In this document: piece after piece, positions 17,944 through 29,486 of the stretch | How the letters are laid out: the number at the start of each line of letters is the position of its first letter | How positions within the stretch are numbered: position 1 is the first letter of the stretch | Assembly (NCBI GenBank): GCA_963804375.1 | Contig: CAWDQE010000015.1 | Coordinates: 943,385 to 1,007,384 of the forward strand | Source of the DNA: JANXQG01 sp963804375 | Lineage (GTDB): Bacteria; Planctomycetota; Planctomycetia; Pirellulales; Thermoguttaceae | Direction of reading: 5' to 3' | DNA: 64,000 nucleotides | Notes under the pieces: model-generated | Database searches by the model: none | What the model saw: only the letters and a program-made list of their open reading frames with translations | What the model was told of the DNA's origin: nothing | Made by a program: the position numbers and the translations under genes

Positions 17944-19678
17944 ATGCGAAAGTCCACGGTTCTACTCGTTTGCGTAGCGGTGGTTTCATGGCTTATGACA
18001 ACCGACCTCTTTGCCCAGAGGGGCGGCGGCGCGCGTGGCGGGGGCGGAGGCGGCGCTCGTCCGGCCGGCGGGGCTGCGGCGGCGCGACCGGCGGCAAGCC
18101 CCGCGGTCAACGGCAGTCCCTCCATGAGTCGGGCTGCACCCTCGCCGGCCGCGAATCGCCCCGCTCAAGCCCCGGCGGTCAGTCGTCCTGCGGCGCCAAG
18201 TCCGGCCGCGCGGCCTGCGGCGGGGGGCGGTCAGGGGCTGAGCGGGCAATCGCCCGGCGCAACTTCCGGCCGCAGGGCCCGGGGCGGGCACGGCCGCCGC
18301 GCGTCCGAACACGGGCGGGCCGGCCACAGCGGGGGGAGGAACTTCGCAGCGGCCCACGCAGAATCAGGTCAGCAGCTTCTTGAATCTTCCCCAGCAGCCG
18401 CAGACAAGCGGGCGAAGTGCCGGTCCCCCGACGGCCAGCCAATTGCCCAGCGGCGGACAGGGCATCCAATCGAAAACCGTGACGACTGCCGGCGGCTCGA
18501 CGATCACGATCGCCGGCGGCAGCGGATCGCGCACGACCGCGGGCGGGGCGACCATCGGGGGGGCCGGCGGTGCCATCAAGGTCGAGGGCGCGGGTGGGAA
18601 TACCGTCGTCAAGGGTTCGGGCGTCGCCGGGGCGAGCAAGGGCGACAGCGCCGTCGTCGCCGGCGGCTCGCGGGCGGGAATTGAGACCGCTTCTGGTGCA
18701 GCGGGCGGCCGGGCCACTTCAGTCCGTGCGGCCACCGACGGCACGAATTCGGCTATCCGCGCCGGCAGCGTGACCGGGGCAAGAGACGCTGCCGGAAACG
18801 CGGCCGTCAATGTCCGCGGCGGTTATGCCGATTCGTCGGGCTATCGGCAGGGCGGCTCGCTCACTGCTGCGCGGAACCAATGGGGCTACACCGGCGTGGT
18901 CGCCCGCGGCGGGGCCAGCGCGAATGGCACGGGCCGGGTCGGCGCGATTGCCGGCATTCGTGGTCCCGGCGGAAACGTGGTCACTGCCGGTCGCGGCGCG
19001 TCGTTCGTCAATGGGCAGTTCGTGGGCGGCAAGGCCTGGACCGCTGTGAATGGGGCCTATACCCGCTGGGGTTGCTTTACCCCGGGTTGGTACGGGCGCT
19101 ATCCCGGCGCCTGGTGGCCGGGCAAATGGGCCATGGTAGCAACGGCCTGGGCCACCTGGGGCTGGTCCACGGCAGGCAGTTACTGTGGGTGTTCCGGCGA
19201 AGGGAATTATTACGACTATGGCGGCAACGTGACCTACGAGGGCGACACTGTCTATTACGGCGATCAAGCCGTCGCCACGGCTGAACAGTACTACACCGAG
19301 GCCGAGCATCTCGCCGCATCCGGCCAGACCGCCCAGAACGAAGAGTGGCTGCCCCTGGGCGTCTTCGCCGTCATTGCCGAGCCCGCCCAGACGCAGACCG
19401 ACAAGGTCGTCCAACTCGCCGTGAACAAGGATGGAGTCATTCGCGGCAATCTCCAGGACGCGTTGGCCGACAAGGTCATCCCAGTCGTCGGCGCCGTGGA
19501 TAAGAAGACCCAGCGCGTGGCCGTGAAAATGGAAGGCAACGATTCGATCGTCATGGAGACGGGTCTCTACAATCTGACGAACAACGAAGTGCCCGTCCTC
19601 GTCCATTTCGGCGCCGATCGCCAGGAGGGGCGGACACTGATCCGTCTTAAGCAACCGGAGGAGAAAGGACAACAATAG
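17944..19678 (+). CDS. Exported Gly/Ala-rich surface protein (frameshifted)
   Basis: The signal peptide (MRKSTVLLVCVAVVSWLMTT) starts at 17,944 and leads into a Gly-Ala-Pro-Arg low-complexity region. The frame then shifts near 18,230-18,260, in a G-rich run, to the frame that continues to 19,678. That second part has repeated Gly-rich beta motifs, then a Trp/Tyr-rich block (GWYGRYPGAWWPGKW) and a conserved C-terminal domain (WLPLGVFAVIAEPAQTQTDK, then LYNLTNNEVPVLVHFG). The ending resembles planctomycete proteins annotated as mu-protocadherin-like surface proteins, from memory. A structural envelope role is likely. Confidence 0.65.
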
Positions 19679-19969
19679 TCGTGGTGGAGTTGGGCATCCG
19701 TGGCAAGGTTATCAACGGACTGACGCGGAATGTCGGGAACATCAGCTCTTCTTCCGTCCCCTATGCCTTGCAGCAGAACTGGGACCGGCTGCACGGCACG
19801 ATAATCTGCCCCACGGCCGGAGTGGCCCGGCCCGGCCATGCCTCGCTCTCGCAGGGATGTATCATCTTGAAGGCGAGATAAGGTCCAACTATACTGTGCG
19901 TTTAGCGCAATGGGTCGCCGCGCGTGTCGTCGATCCTCTCCAACATAACAGCAGATTGTGGTGCAACCC

Positions 19970-20833
19970 ATGAAAACCCGATTAATTTGTGCGGCGTTCG
20001 CGGCGTGGCTGGTGCTTCTCGGTTCCGCCGGTGCCGCGGAGCAGAAGCCTTATCCGTTCTTCCCTTTCTGCATCGATTGGCACGACGCGAAAAAGCGGTC
20101 GTTCGAGCAGCAGGCCGAGATGCTCAAATCGCTGGGCTACGACGGCGTCGGCCACATCTGGCTCGACGGGGTCGCCGAGCGGCTCAAGACCCTCGACGCA
20201 GCCGGCCTGAAACTGTATCAGATTACGATGACCGTGGACGTCGCGCCGGGAAAGCAGGCCTACGATCCGCGGTTCAAGGACGTTCTGGCGCTGGTCAAAG
20301 GCCGCCACGTGCAGTTCCTGCTGTTGACCAACGGCATGAAACCATCGGACCCTGCTGGCGATCCGCACGCGGTTGAGATCCTTCGCGAGATGTCGGATCT
20401 GGCCCAGAAGACCGGCGCCCAGTTGCTGCTCTACCCGCATCAGAGTTCCTGGATCGAGCGCATCGAGGATGCGGTCCGCGTGGCCGACAAGGTCGATCGT
20501 CCCAACGTGGGCGTGATGTTCAATCTGTGCCATTGGCTGCGCGTCGACAAGCAGCGGGACTACAAGCCGCTGTTGAAGCGGGCCATGCCGCGGCTGTGGG
20601 CCGTTTCCATCAACGGCGCCGACCAGTTCGACGAGAAGCCCGGCTGGGACCATTACATTCAGCCGCTGGATCGCGGTTCGTTCGATGTCGGCGGCCTGCT
20701 CAAGACGCTCAAGGAACTGGGCTACAAGGGTCCGATCGGGCTGCAATGCTTCGGCATCGGCGGCGATGCCCGCGAGCACCTCGCACGCTCGATGGCGGCC
20801 TGGCAGAAGCTCAGCGCCAATCTGAAGGAATGA
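19970..20833 (+). CDS. Secreted xylose-isomerase-like TIM barrel (sugar phosphate isomerase/epimerase family)
   Basis: A 287-residue protein with a Sec signal (MKTRLICAAFAAWLVLLGSA, cleavage after GAA). The body is an AP-endonuclease-2/xylose-isomerase-like barrel: YDGVGHIWLDG early, LLYPHQSSWIERIEDAVRVA and GVMFNLCHWLRV in the middle, and a late GPIGLQCFGIGG strand. Metal-ligand positions in this fold (Glu, His, Asp, Glu) are only partly conserved: HQ and CHW are seen, while the usual first Glu is replaced, so catalysis is uncertain. Planctomycetes carry many exported paralogues. It converges with, and overlaps, the truncated Tat protein gene. Confidence 0.78.
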   Translation: MKTRLICAAFAAWLVLLGSAGAAEQKPYPFFPFCIDWHDAKKRSFEQQAEMLKSLGYDGVGHIWLDGVAERLKTLDAAGLKLYQITMTVDVAPGKQAYDPRFKDVLALVKGRHVQFLLLTNGMKPSDPAGDPHAVEILREMSDLAQKTGAQLLLYPHQSSWIERIEDAVRVADKVDRPNVGVMFNLCHWLRVDKQRDYKPLLKRAMPRLWAVSINGADQFDEKPGWDHYIQPLDRGSFDVGGLLKTLKELGYKGPIGLQCFGIGGDAREHLARSMAAWQKLSANLKE

Positions 20834-21474
20834 GAAAAAGGACGCATTTCCGGCCTGAGTTGGTGGGACAGCAACGCGACACCGGGGTGGCTATTCGGCA
20901 AGGGGCCGTGACCGCGAAGATTGGCAATCGGCTTGAGGTTCGTGATCGTACGCTTCACGGCGTCGAAATCCGCGACGTACAGCGTCCGCCCCGGGTCCTT
21001 GTAGATGAATCCCTTCTGGAACTCGAAGCAGACGTTCTTCTCGCTGGGCGATACGCTGACTCGATCCAGCAGGCCCTTGGGCGTCAGCTCGCAGGCGATC
21101 CGTTCGTAGCGGGGCTTGCCGCCGGTGCCGCGGGTCATCGAGAAATAGCCCCAGCCCAGTGTCGGGTGGTTGCACGACACGACAATCCGGCCGTCGGTGA
21201 GGCTGGAGAACGCCCAAGTGTGATAGGCCGCATCGGTGAGGGCGACCTCCTCACCGGGCTTCCCGCCGATCTTGCCCTGCATCACATTGCAGAAATAGGA
21301 AATCCTGGGATGGGACGAAAGGTCTGTCCCGCTGGCGCGGACGACGAGCGGCGCGGCCGCGGAGGCCATGCCGCCGGAAGCTACCACCGCTACGGTGGCT
21401 CGCGAGGTCCGTTTCAGGAACTCGCGTCGGCCGAATCGAACGTTGTGGGGCTGCATAGCGTCGTGCTTCTCCAT
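20722..21474 (-). pseudogene. Truncated Tat-exported protein (oligogalacturonate-lyase/beta-propeller-like)
   Basis: The N-terminus carries a twin-arginine signal, RREFLKRTSRATVAVVASGG. The following sequence (SYFCNVMQGKIGGKPGEEV, AYHTWAFSSLTDGRIVVSCN) resembles the first blades of oligogalacturonate-lyase or TolB-like propellers. Recognisable sequence ends near 20,890, and the last part runs antisense into the TIM-barrel gene, so roughly half to two thirds of a normal protein is missing. I read it as a 3'-truncated gene, perhaps broken by the rearrangement that placed the barrel gene beside it. Confidence 0.55.
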
Positions 21475-21496
21475 AGTGTTGGGTTTCGTGTCAACT

Positions 21497-21720
21497 CAAG
21501 AGGCCGGAAAAAGTTTGCCGGCTGAGATGAGTTGGCCGCCTCGCGGCCGAACAATCACTCTTACCGGCGCACACGCGCGGCGGATCCAGTATAGCTCGCC
21601 GTGCGGCATAGATCGTAATCCAGAAGCGACCAATCCGCGGCCGCGCCCCAACAGTCGGTGTAGGACCAGATCAACGCGCCCTGGCAATCATCTTGCGGAT
21701 CGTTTTTCCGGAACCCAAGA
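21497..21720 (-). pseudogene. Relic of a GH2 beta-mannosidase-like gene
   Basis: On the reverse strand one frame reads CQGALIWSYTDCWGAAADWS and then LLDYDLC. After a frame change it continues YWIRRACAPVRVIVRPRGGQ. The QGALxWxxxDCWG and RRAxAPVxVIVRPRG blocks are recognisable from the C-terminal part of GH2 mannosidases. No other part of a GH2 protein is nearby. This is a short, frameshifted remnant in a carbohydrate-active neighbourhood. Confidence 0.6.
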
Positions 21721-22062
21721 GAATAGTTTGCTATGTGGGGAATGATTGTTCAAGTGAAGTGACCTGGTGACTCATAGAGTTTGCATGAGAAGTTATGCAA
21801 TACTCGGCGTATTCTTCATAACGCCGCTCCCCGGCCGCGGTGCACGGGAACCCTAATTTCCGCGGGTTTTTTTCAGGAAAAACTTTCCGGCCGAAGGGCC
21901 CGGTGATGCAAGTGCCGGCCGTTTGCTCGCCGTTTTCATAACGCCGCGCTTTTGAAAACGGAGGCCCTTTGCCTGACATGAAGCCGATCAGCCGCCGCTC
22001 AGCGGCAGAGACGGTCAACTTGTATAATCCTTGTAACGCCGCGAGAGTATATATTCGTAGGA
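21721..22062. other. Intergenic region upstream of the ECF sigma gene
   Basis: About 340 bases with no credible gene. It contains two direct copies of TTCATAACGCCGC (near 21,821 and 21,937) and a CCGGCCG-rich core; the rest is unremarkable. The promoter of the sigma operon should lie here, and the duplicated 13-mer could be a binding site, but there is no independent support. Confidence 0.35.
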
Positions 22063-22668
22063 GTGCAGAACTGGGTGAACGAGCAAGAGCGACACGACTG
22101 CGAAGGCGTTGAGAATAGCGCAGACATCGACGATGCTTGGGTGCGCCTGATCTTGACTCGGCATGCCCCGTCAGTAGGGGGCTGGTTGCGTTCGCGCTAC
22201 GCCATCCTGACGGCCGAAGACGTGGAGGACATTGTGGTTATCGCCATGATCCGCCTTTGGAAAGTCCGCGACCGGTTCGATGCCGCGAGGGCCTCCTTGC
22301 GGACTTATTTTGCGCGCATCGCCGACAACGTGGCTCGGAGCCTGATTTCGAGCGGTTGGGCGAAAGCGAGACTGTTGGAAGTGCCGCTGCATATGCGGGA
22401 AATTGCCGCGGCGTCAAACGATGATCTCCGCGATCAGGCGCCACAGGACGCGTCGCTAATGCGTAAACTTGGGCAGGCGCTCAGTCAGCTTCCCGAGGCC
22501 TATCGGACAATTCTCTTGGCCGATGCCTGCGCGCCGGGCCGTGTGGCCTCGGCCGAGTTTTTGTCGCAGGAACTGCAAATCCCCACCGGAACCGTTCGTG
22601 TCTATCGACATCGGGCCGTGACAACCATACGCAGGTTGCTTGCGGAGGCAGGTTGCAAAGTCCCATGA
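22063..22668 (+). CDS. ECF-type RNA polymerase sigma factor
   Basis: About 200 residues with sigma-70 region 2 (YAILTAEDVEDIVVIAMIRL, then RFDAARASLRTYFARIADNV) and region 4 (LGQALSQLPEAYRTILLAD, then LQIPTGTVRVYRHRAVTTIR). Regions 1 and 3 are absent, as in ECF factors. Its stop overlaps the ATG of the next gene as ATGA, so the two are translationally coupled. The GTG at 22,063 lies directly on AGGAG, leaving no spacer; the GTG at 22,075 is a better-spaced alternative. Coupling to a membrane FecR-domain protein suggests a surface-signal or polymer-responsive regulon. Confidence 0.85.
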   Translation: MQNWVNEQERHDCEGVENSADIDDAWVRLILTRHAPSVGGWLRSRYAILTAEDVEDIVVIAMIRLWKVRDRFDAARASLRTYFARIADNVARSLISSGWAKARLLEVPLHMREIAAASNDDLRDQAPQDASLMRKLGQALSQLPEAYRTILLADACAPGRVASAEFLSQELQIPTGTVRVYRHRAVTTIRRLLAEAGCKVP

Positions 22669-24562
22669 GCAAACCTATTCAACAAGATCCCGAATTCCCT
22701 GAACACCGTTGGCTGGTCGATCAGATCGCCAAGCTCGCCGGGCCGCGGGAATTGACCGCAGTGAGTGATGCCGAGTTGGAGGCCATGCTCGAGGGCCACG
22801 CTGAGACGGCCTACTCCGTGGAGGAGATTGAGCGGCTCGCAGCTCGATTCTGGAGCGAGGTTTCCCAGCCCCCCGTGCCCCCGACAACATTGCCCATTGA
22901 CGATGCGTCGTTGCCCGTTGAGGATGCGTGGCCCAATACTCCCTTGCCGCCGTCTTCGCCCGTGCTCGGCTTCCTGGGCAACCTCAATTCGCTGGGCGGT
23001 TTGACGCGCACGCTTTGGAGTTTGCTGATCCTGGTGTCGGGCATGCTGTTGACGCTGGCCGTGGTCGTGGTGACGATCCGCAGCACTCATGTCGGCGTCG
23101 AGGTGCACGAAGTCGCGAAGGCCGAAGGAGGCGTCCCGCGGCCTTCGGCCTCTAACCCCTCTTCCAGTCCAGAATCCTCGTCCCAAAATATCCCCCCTTC
23201 CGTCGCCCAACCAGCCGCTGCTCAACCTTCGGCGGCAAGTTACCCATCCGTGGCCGCGGTGCAGGCACCGACCAGCGCTGAAGCCTCACATCTGGCCGTC
23301 GTGACCATGGCCGCGGGACGGTGGGCGCAGAGCAACAGGGCCGTAGCGGTCGGCGAGATCCTGCAGCCGGGTCTATTGGACTTGACCCAGGGTATCGTCG
23401 AGATCACTTTCCACAACGGGGCCGTCGTCCTCTTGGAATCGCCCTCTAAGGTGAAGTTGCTGGGGCCGGAGGGGGTCTTCCTGATCAACGGCAGGGCGGT
23501 CGCCCACGTGCCCAGCAGCGCTGTCGGGTTCACGATCGAAACCAGCGATGCGTGGTTGGTCGACCAGGGCACCGAGTTCGGCGTGAGCGTGCCGCCGGAA
23601 GGGCCGGTCCAGGTGCAGGTGTTCGAAGGTGCGGTGAACGTTGAGATGAAGAGTCGCGCGGGCGGCACGGCCTTCGAGGAGCGGCTAACCAAGGGGCAGG
23701 CCCGCGAAATCCCGGCGGCGCCGCGCAGCCCCGGCAAATCGCCTTCCAGCCGCGGCGCTTTCTGCGGAGATTTCCCGTGGCGCTCGACCGCAAGGGCCCC
23801 CAGTCGCCCTACAATCAGCCGCGTCTCAGCGAGGTTCGCGTCATGCCGGCGCCGGGGAAAATCGTCATCGACGGCGACCTTTCCGACTGGGACCTCCGCG
23901 GGCAGTTCCGCGCAGCGTGCCTCGAGCCCTATGCGGCCGAGTACCACGTCGAGGCGGCGATGATGTATGATGCGCAGCGATTGTACCTCGCCGCCCACGT
24001 GGCCGATCCGGCCCCCATGTGCAATGTCGTCGATCCGTCGTCCGACACCCAGTTCGTCTGGGCCGGTGGCAGCGTCGTGGTCCGGCTCTGTGCCGACCGG
24101 CAGCGGCAGTGGCCGCTGAGCGCCTCGGCCGGTGGCGACCGGCCATTAACCCGATCCGACACTGTGGCCCGATCAGGCAGGGCGGCCGACAACAAGATCG
24201 TCCACCTCAACATGTGGTATTCCTGCTTGGAAGCCAAGGCCCGCATGGTTCTCGGCTCTGGCGTCTGCGACGAAAACCAGGTGGTCGATCCGCCCGGCGT
24301 CGAAGGCGCTTTCCGCAAAGACGCCAACGGGCGAGGTTACACGCTGGAATATGCGGTCCCGTGGCGCGTCCTGAATGTGGACGTTGACCCGCCCCGTGAC
24401 GGCGATGCATTGGCCGCGACCTGGTACGTCCACTGGAGCGACGAGGCCGGCCGCACCTGCATGGGAAAACTGATCGAGGTCGTCAACCCCGCGGCCGAGC
24501 ACCCCGATTTTTCGCGAGGGTCGACCTGGGGCAAGGCCGTCTTTGGCACGGCACCGAAGTGA
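22665..24562 (+). CDS. Membrane FecR-domain protein with C-terminal CBM9-like domain (frameshifted)
   Basis: The start ATG overlaps the sigma stop. The cytoplasmic part (about 1-110) is followed by one membrane helix (LWSLLILVSGMLLTLAVVVV), a Ser/Pro-rich stalk, and a FecR domain (AVGEILQPGLLDLTQGIVEI, ETSDAWLVDQGTEFGV). Soon after LTKGQAREI the frame slips by one missing base. The new frame (QIAFQPRRFLRRF, then KIVIDGDLSDWDLRGQF and GRGYTLEYAVPWRVLN) is a CBM9/DOMON-like sugar-binding domain. FecR-type proteins sense an outside signal and control their partner sigma factor; a sugar-binding end would make it a polysaccharide sensor, which is inference. Confidence 0.72.
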
Positions 24563-24681
24563 GAAAAAAATCCTTAATCGTCACGGTTCAGCTATCCGGA
24601 CGTGGCTAAAGACTAACCCTGAATAGAGTCCTTTGATACGCAAACCTGGTCTGATCTTTGCTAACAAGAGAGAGTTGTTCC

Positions 24682-27600
24682 ATGAAAAACTCAGTGAGAT
24701 TTGCAGCATTTTTTTCGGCCGTCCTCGTATTCGCGGCCCTCAATGACGTCGGTCGCGGCGACACCGTCTCCTGGCAAGGCCTCGGCGGCGGCCCCAACGA
24801 CTCCGGCTCATGGGAATCCATGACGCCTTCGGGTTGGTCCAACGGCTTCACGCCGGGCCCCACCGACACGGCCCAGTTGCTCGATGTGACATCCGGCACC
24901 CGCACGATAACCGTGGACGCGCCAGAAAACATCGGCGACCTGCTTATGCAACAGAACTCCGCCGGCGTCGTCAACATCCTCACGCTCAACAACAACCTGA
25001 CCATCAACGCCCAAGACCCCGACCCAATCACCACTACCACCGGGGCCGGCGCCAATCCCCCCGTCATGAATGTGAACGGCAACACGTTTACCGTGGGGAC
25101 AAGTTATCAGGGGCCGGCCACCATGAGCTTCGGCAACGTCAACCTGGGCACCTTCGGCCAGTTGCTTGTGCAGAACACGGCCAGCAACGGCAGCGGTCCA
25201 CCGGGCAACAGTTTCACTTCGACTTTTGGGGCAGTAACCATGCCGGCGGAGTCCTCCATCCAGTTCAGTTCCTTGGATCTCTTGCAAACCCAAACCTTCG
25301 CCGGCCCCTTGAGCGTGACGGGGGCGGCGTCGATTTCGGAGACAGCGACGCGGTTTGCCGGCGGGTCGATCGCCTTCGATGGCGGGGTCAGCGTGACCGG
25401 CGACTTTTCGGGCCTTACCGTCACGGCGGTCGGGCCGGTGTCGTTCGGCACGGCAACGACGGCGGGCTTGAGCGTGGCGGCCGGAGACTCGGTGACGGTC
25501 AGTAACCCGAATGGAACGGCGAGTGCGACGGTGAACGGATTGTCGCTGGGAGCGGATCCAGCGACGCTCCTGACGTTTACGGGCCTGGACGCAGGCAACA
25601 CAACGACACCGATCACCGTCGCTGGCATGGTGAGCCTGGGGGCGGGGTCAACGCTGATGCTCTCGTATAGCAACGCGCAGGGCAGCGCGGTGTTCAATAT
25701 CGCCAGCTCCGCGACCGTGGTGCAGGACGGGGCGACGCTGGATTTCGACTTCGGCACCGGCCCGAACGGCTGGAACAACGGCATCCGGAAATTCGTCAAC
25801 AACGGGAACTGGACGCTGCAGAACGGGGCGACGGTGACGATGACGCAGCAGGGCAGCCCTTCGACGCAAGAAGGGTTTGGCAACCTACAGGGGAACGTGA
25901 ACTCGGGCACGATGTCCGTCAACAGCAACTCGCAGGTGCTGTTCGCCGACATGACCAATAGCGGTACGCTGAACCTGGGGGCGGCGGCGATTGGGGCTGT
26001 CCTCCCCGGCTGGACGTCGACGCTGACCAACGCCAGCGGCGGAGTTGTGAACGTGACGGGGACGGGGGCGTTGTTCGTGGGCGGCGCCTTGCCGACGTCG
26101 GGCGGTGGCAGCGGCGGGTTCAGCTATGTCGGGCAGGCGGGGAGCCAGTTGAACGTGCCGGCAGGCGCCTCGCTGACCTTCTCGTACCAGAACAACGCAA
26201 GCTTGAGCAACTCGGGAACGATTAACCAGAACGGGGGGACGATCGATTTCGACTGGAATAACTCGAACAACTACGGCATCGGCGGCAGCGGGTTTTCCAA
26301 TGCCGGGACGTGGACCCTGCAGAACGGGGCGGTTTTCCAATCGACGAAGAGCGGAGTTTTGTATTGGGGCGGGTTCGGCGCGGGAGCGAATAACACCAAC
26401 GCCTCCGGGGGCACGCTGAGCGTGCTGAGCGGGTCGTCGCTGTTGATCGGGAACCTGTCCAACGCGGGGATGTTGGTGTTCGGAACGAACGCCACGATGG
26501 GCAGCGGCAACCCGAACGTGATCTACCAGAACTTGACGCTCGACAACAGCCCCGGGGGCGTGCTGAATGTGGCCGGCAGCGGAGTAAACCTCGTCGGCGC
26601 ACGAGCGCGGCGGTGTATCTGATCAACGAGGCGGGCGCGACGATGAATTTCAGCAATAGTTCGTCCCTGACGATGAACTTCTTTACGCAGCAAACCGCCA
26701 TGTTCAGCAATTCGGGCACGGTGAACCAGCCCGCCGGCAGCGCACTCGTGTTGAACTGGAATTTGACCGGCAACGCCAACAACGTCACCAGCGGGTTTAC
26801 CAACGCCGGGACCTGGATGCTGAACGGGGCGGTGATCGAATCGACCCAGAACGGAGTATTGTATTACGGCGGGTTCCAAGCGGGAGCGAACAACACCAAC
26901 GCCTCCGGGGGCACGCTGAGCGTGCTGAGCGGGTCGTCGCTGTTGATCGGGAACCTGGTCAACGCGGGGACGTTGGTGCTGGGGACGAACGCCACGATGG
27001 GCAGCACCGACCCTGGCGCGCAATACCAGTCGTTGACGCTTACCAATACCTCCGGAGGCGTGCTGAACATCACCGGCAGCGGAGTAAACCTCTTCGCGTA
27101 CCAAGGAACCGTGCAGTTGACCAACGCGGCGGGAGCAACGATCAATTTCAGCAACGGTTCCTCACTGACGATGAACGTCTCGACGGGGCGAAGCGCGATG
27201 TTCAGCAATTCCGGCACGGTGAACCAGGTCGGCAGCGCACTGCTGTTCAACTGGAACGACATGTCGAACAACAGTTTCGACATTACCAATAACTGGTTCG
27301 TCAACAGCGGGACGTGGACCCTCACGGGCGCCAGCCTCGTGGACTTCACGCGCGAGGGAACCAGTGGGCAGGCTGGCGGGTTCAACTTCGGCTATGCCTG
27401 CTCGAACGCGGGGACGATGAACATCCGCGATGCGAGTATCGTGAACTTCGCCACACTGAGCAACACGGGCACGATGAACGTGGGCAACGCGGGAAGCGCC
27501 GTGGCGCTGGGAACGACTGCACAATCACCGTACCCACCGACGCTGAACAACGGGACCAACGGCGTGCTGAACGTGCAAGGCAACGCGACGCTGGGGTGGA

Positions 27601-29486
27601 ACAACGATAGTACCAATGACACCACCACGCTCAACAACGGCACAAACGGCTCGCTCGGCGGCCAGGTGAACGTCGGCGACGCTACGCACGTCGCGACCTT
27701 CGAACTCATCGGCGGCAACGCCCTGCTCACCAATGGTGTGGGGAATTCCGTCACCGTCGCGGCCGGTTCGTCGCTAGGAATCCTCAGCTACGAGAACGGC
27801 ACCGGCAACAACAACCCCTTTCACGCCCGCAATGCCTGGTTGAGCAACGCCGGCACGGTCACCCTGGCCGGCACCATCGAGTTCCGGCCCAACCACAGCG
27901 CGCCGTCGATCGGCCTAATCAACAACGGGACCGGCACCACCGTGATCAGCGGCGCCGGGGCGACAATCGTTCGCTCGGTGCCGGCGCTCGGCTCGCAGGC
28001 TTTCAGCGACAACGACAACGCCAATAACGCTTACGATACCGTTCTTTCCTTCAACGCCCCCGGCACAGTCCTCCAGGGCGCCACGGCCAATGACACGCTG
28101 ACTTACGCCAACAGCACCGGCTCTCCCCTGGTCAACACCTTGCAGGTGACGATGGGCGGCATCTTGTCGCCGGGCAACGGCTCGGGCGGCAACTTCCTGA
28201 GCTCCGTCGGCGTGCTGAACCTCATCGACGCCGACGTGCACCTGGGCTCCGGCACGATCTCTTCGATCACCGTCACCAACGGCGGCTCGGGGTATACGAG
28301 CGCCCCGAATGTCAACTTTCCTTCGCTCACCTCGGCCGGCAACGGCTATGGTTGGGGCGTTGCGGCGACGGCGGTCTTAACCGGCGACGCAGTTACCGCC
28401 GTGAACGTGACCAACGGGGGGCAATACTTCGCCACACCGCCGGCGATCACGATCGCTGCCGCCAACAATGGCCCGGGCAGCGGCGCCACCGCCACCGCCA
28501 CCATCGCACCCGTCGCCAATAGCGGCGGCACAGTCAACATGGACATTGGCGGCATGTATGCCGATATTGGCTCGTTCGACCAGCTCAACGTCGGGGGCGG
28601 CACCGGCAGCGGAAACTTCATCATCGTCAACGGCTCGGGCGCTACCCTCAACATCATCCCGGTCAACGGCTTTACCCCCACGGGCGCCTACAAGCTGATT
28701 ACTGCCAACAATGTGGTCGGGACGTTCGACAATATAGAGTTTAACGGCGGTTCCGCCGCCGGAATCTACACCCTCAGCTACACGACCACCGGCGTCAGCG
28801 CGGTCTTCAACGCCACCGCCCCGACCTGGGCGGCCGCCGGCGGGAACAATTGGTCGATCGGAGGCAACTGGAACAGCGGATCGGCACCTAATGGCGTGGA
28901 TGCCCAGGCGGTGGTGGGCACCGGCGGCAGCCCGATCATCCTGGATGAGCCCCAGACCATCGGGCACCTGGTGTTCGACAACGCGACGACCAGCTACACG
29001 ATTTCCGGGACCAATGCGTTGACGCTGCAGGTCAACAGCCAAACCGTGGCGGCGACGGTGACCACGGCCAACGGCACGCACACGGTGGCCGTGCCGGTAA
29101 TCCTGGCGAGCAACGCGCGGGTGGACACGGTTGGGAGTTCGAGCCTGGAGATCAGCGGCGATATCAGCGGCAGCGGCTACGGAATCACCAAGGACGGCAG
29201 CGGTACGCTGGTGCTGAGCGGCACGGCGAACAGCTATTCCGGCGGGATGTATGTCGAGGCCGGAACGCTTGTCGTCAACAACAATGGCGCGATCGCCGAC
29301 GGGACGAGCTTGACCGTCGGCGCCGGCGCGGCGTCGCTCTTCGACCCGCCGGCGGGCGGCGCGGCGTTGGCGGTTGCCTCGCCCCTGCATGCCGCGGGCG
29401 TCGAGGCCGTCCCCGAACCGGGAACGCTGGCCCTGTTGGCGGTTGCGGTGGTTGTCGCGATTGGCGTCCGGCGAAGGAAAGTTTGA
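24682..29486 (+). CDS. Giant PEP-CTERM surface protein with autotransporter-like beta repeats (frameshifted)
   Basis: About 1,600 residues if one missing base near 26,600 is restored. The signal peptide starts at 24,682 (MKNSVRFAAFFSAVLVFAAL). The body is Asn/Gly/Thr/Ser-rich beta-helix sequence with long imperfect repeats: each unit has SNSGTxNQ, FxNAGTWxLxNGA and NNTNASGGTLSVLSGSSLLI, repeated at both protein and DNA level. Near the end is an autotransporter-associated strand repeat (GSGTLVLSGTANSYSGGMYV), and the last residues form a PEP-CTERM sorting signal (VPEPGTLALLAVAVV then RRRK). It is probably a large adhesin or matrix protein processed by an exosortase system encoded elsewhere. 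Confidence 0.8.

Noticed and set aside
26590..26625. Programmed ribosomal frameshift in the PEP-CTERM gene
   Set aside because: No slippery heptamer with a following structure is visible, and similar breaks occur in eight other genes; error or decay is simpler.
25900..27200. CRISPR array from the repetitive DNA
   Set aside because: The repeats are long, degenerate and in frame, and encode protein repeats; no short identical repeat with unique spacers.
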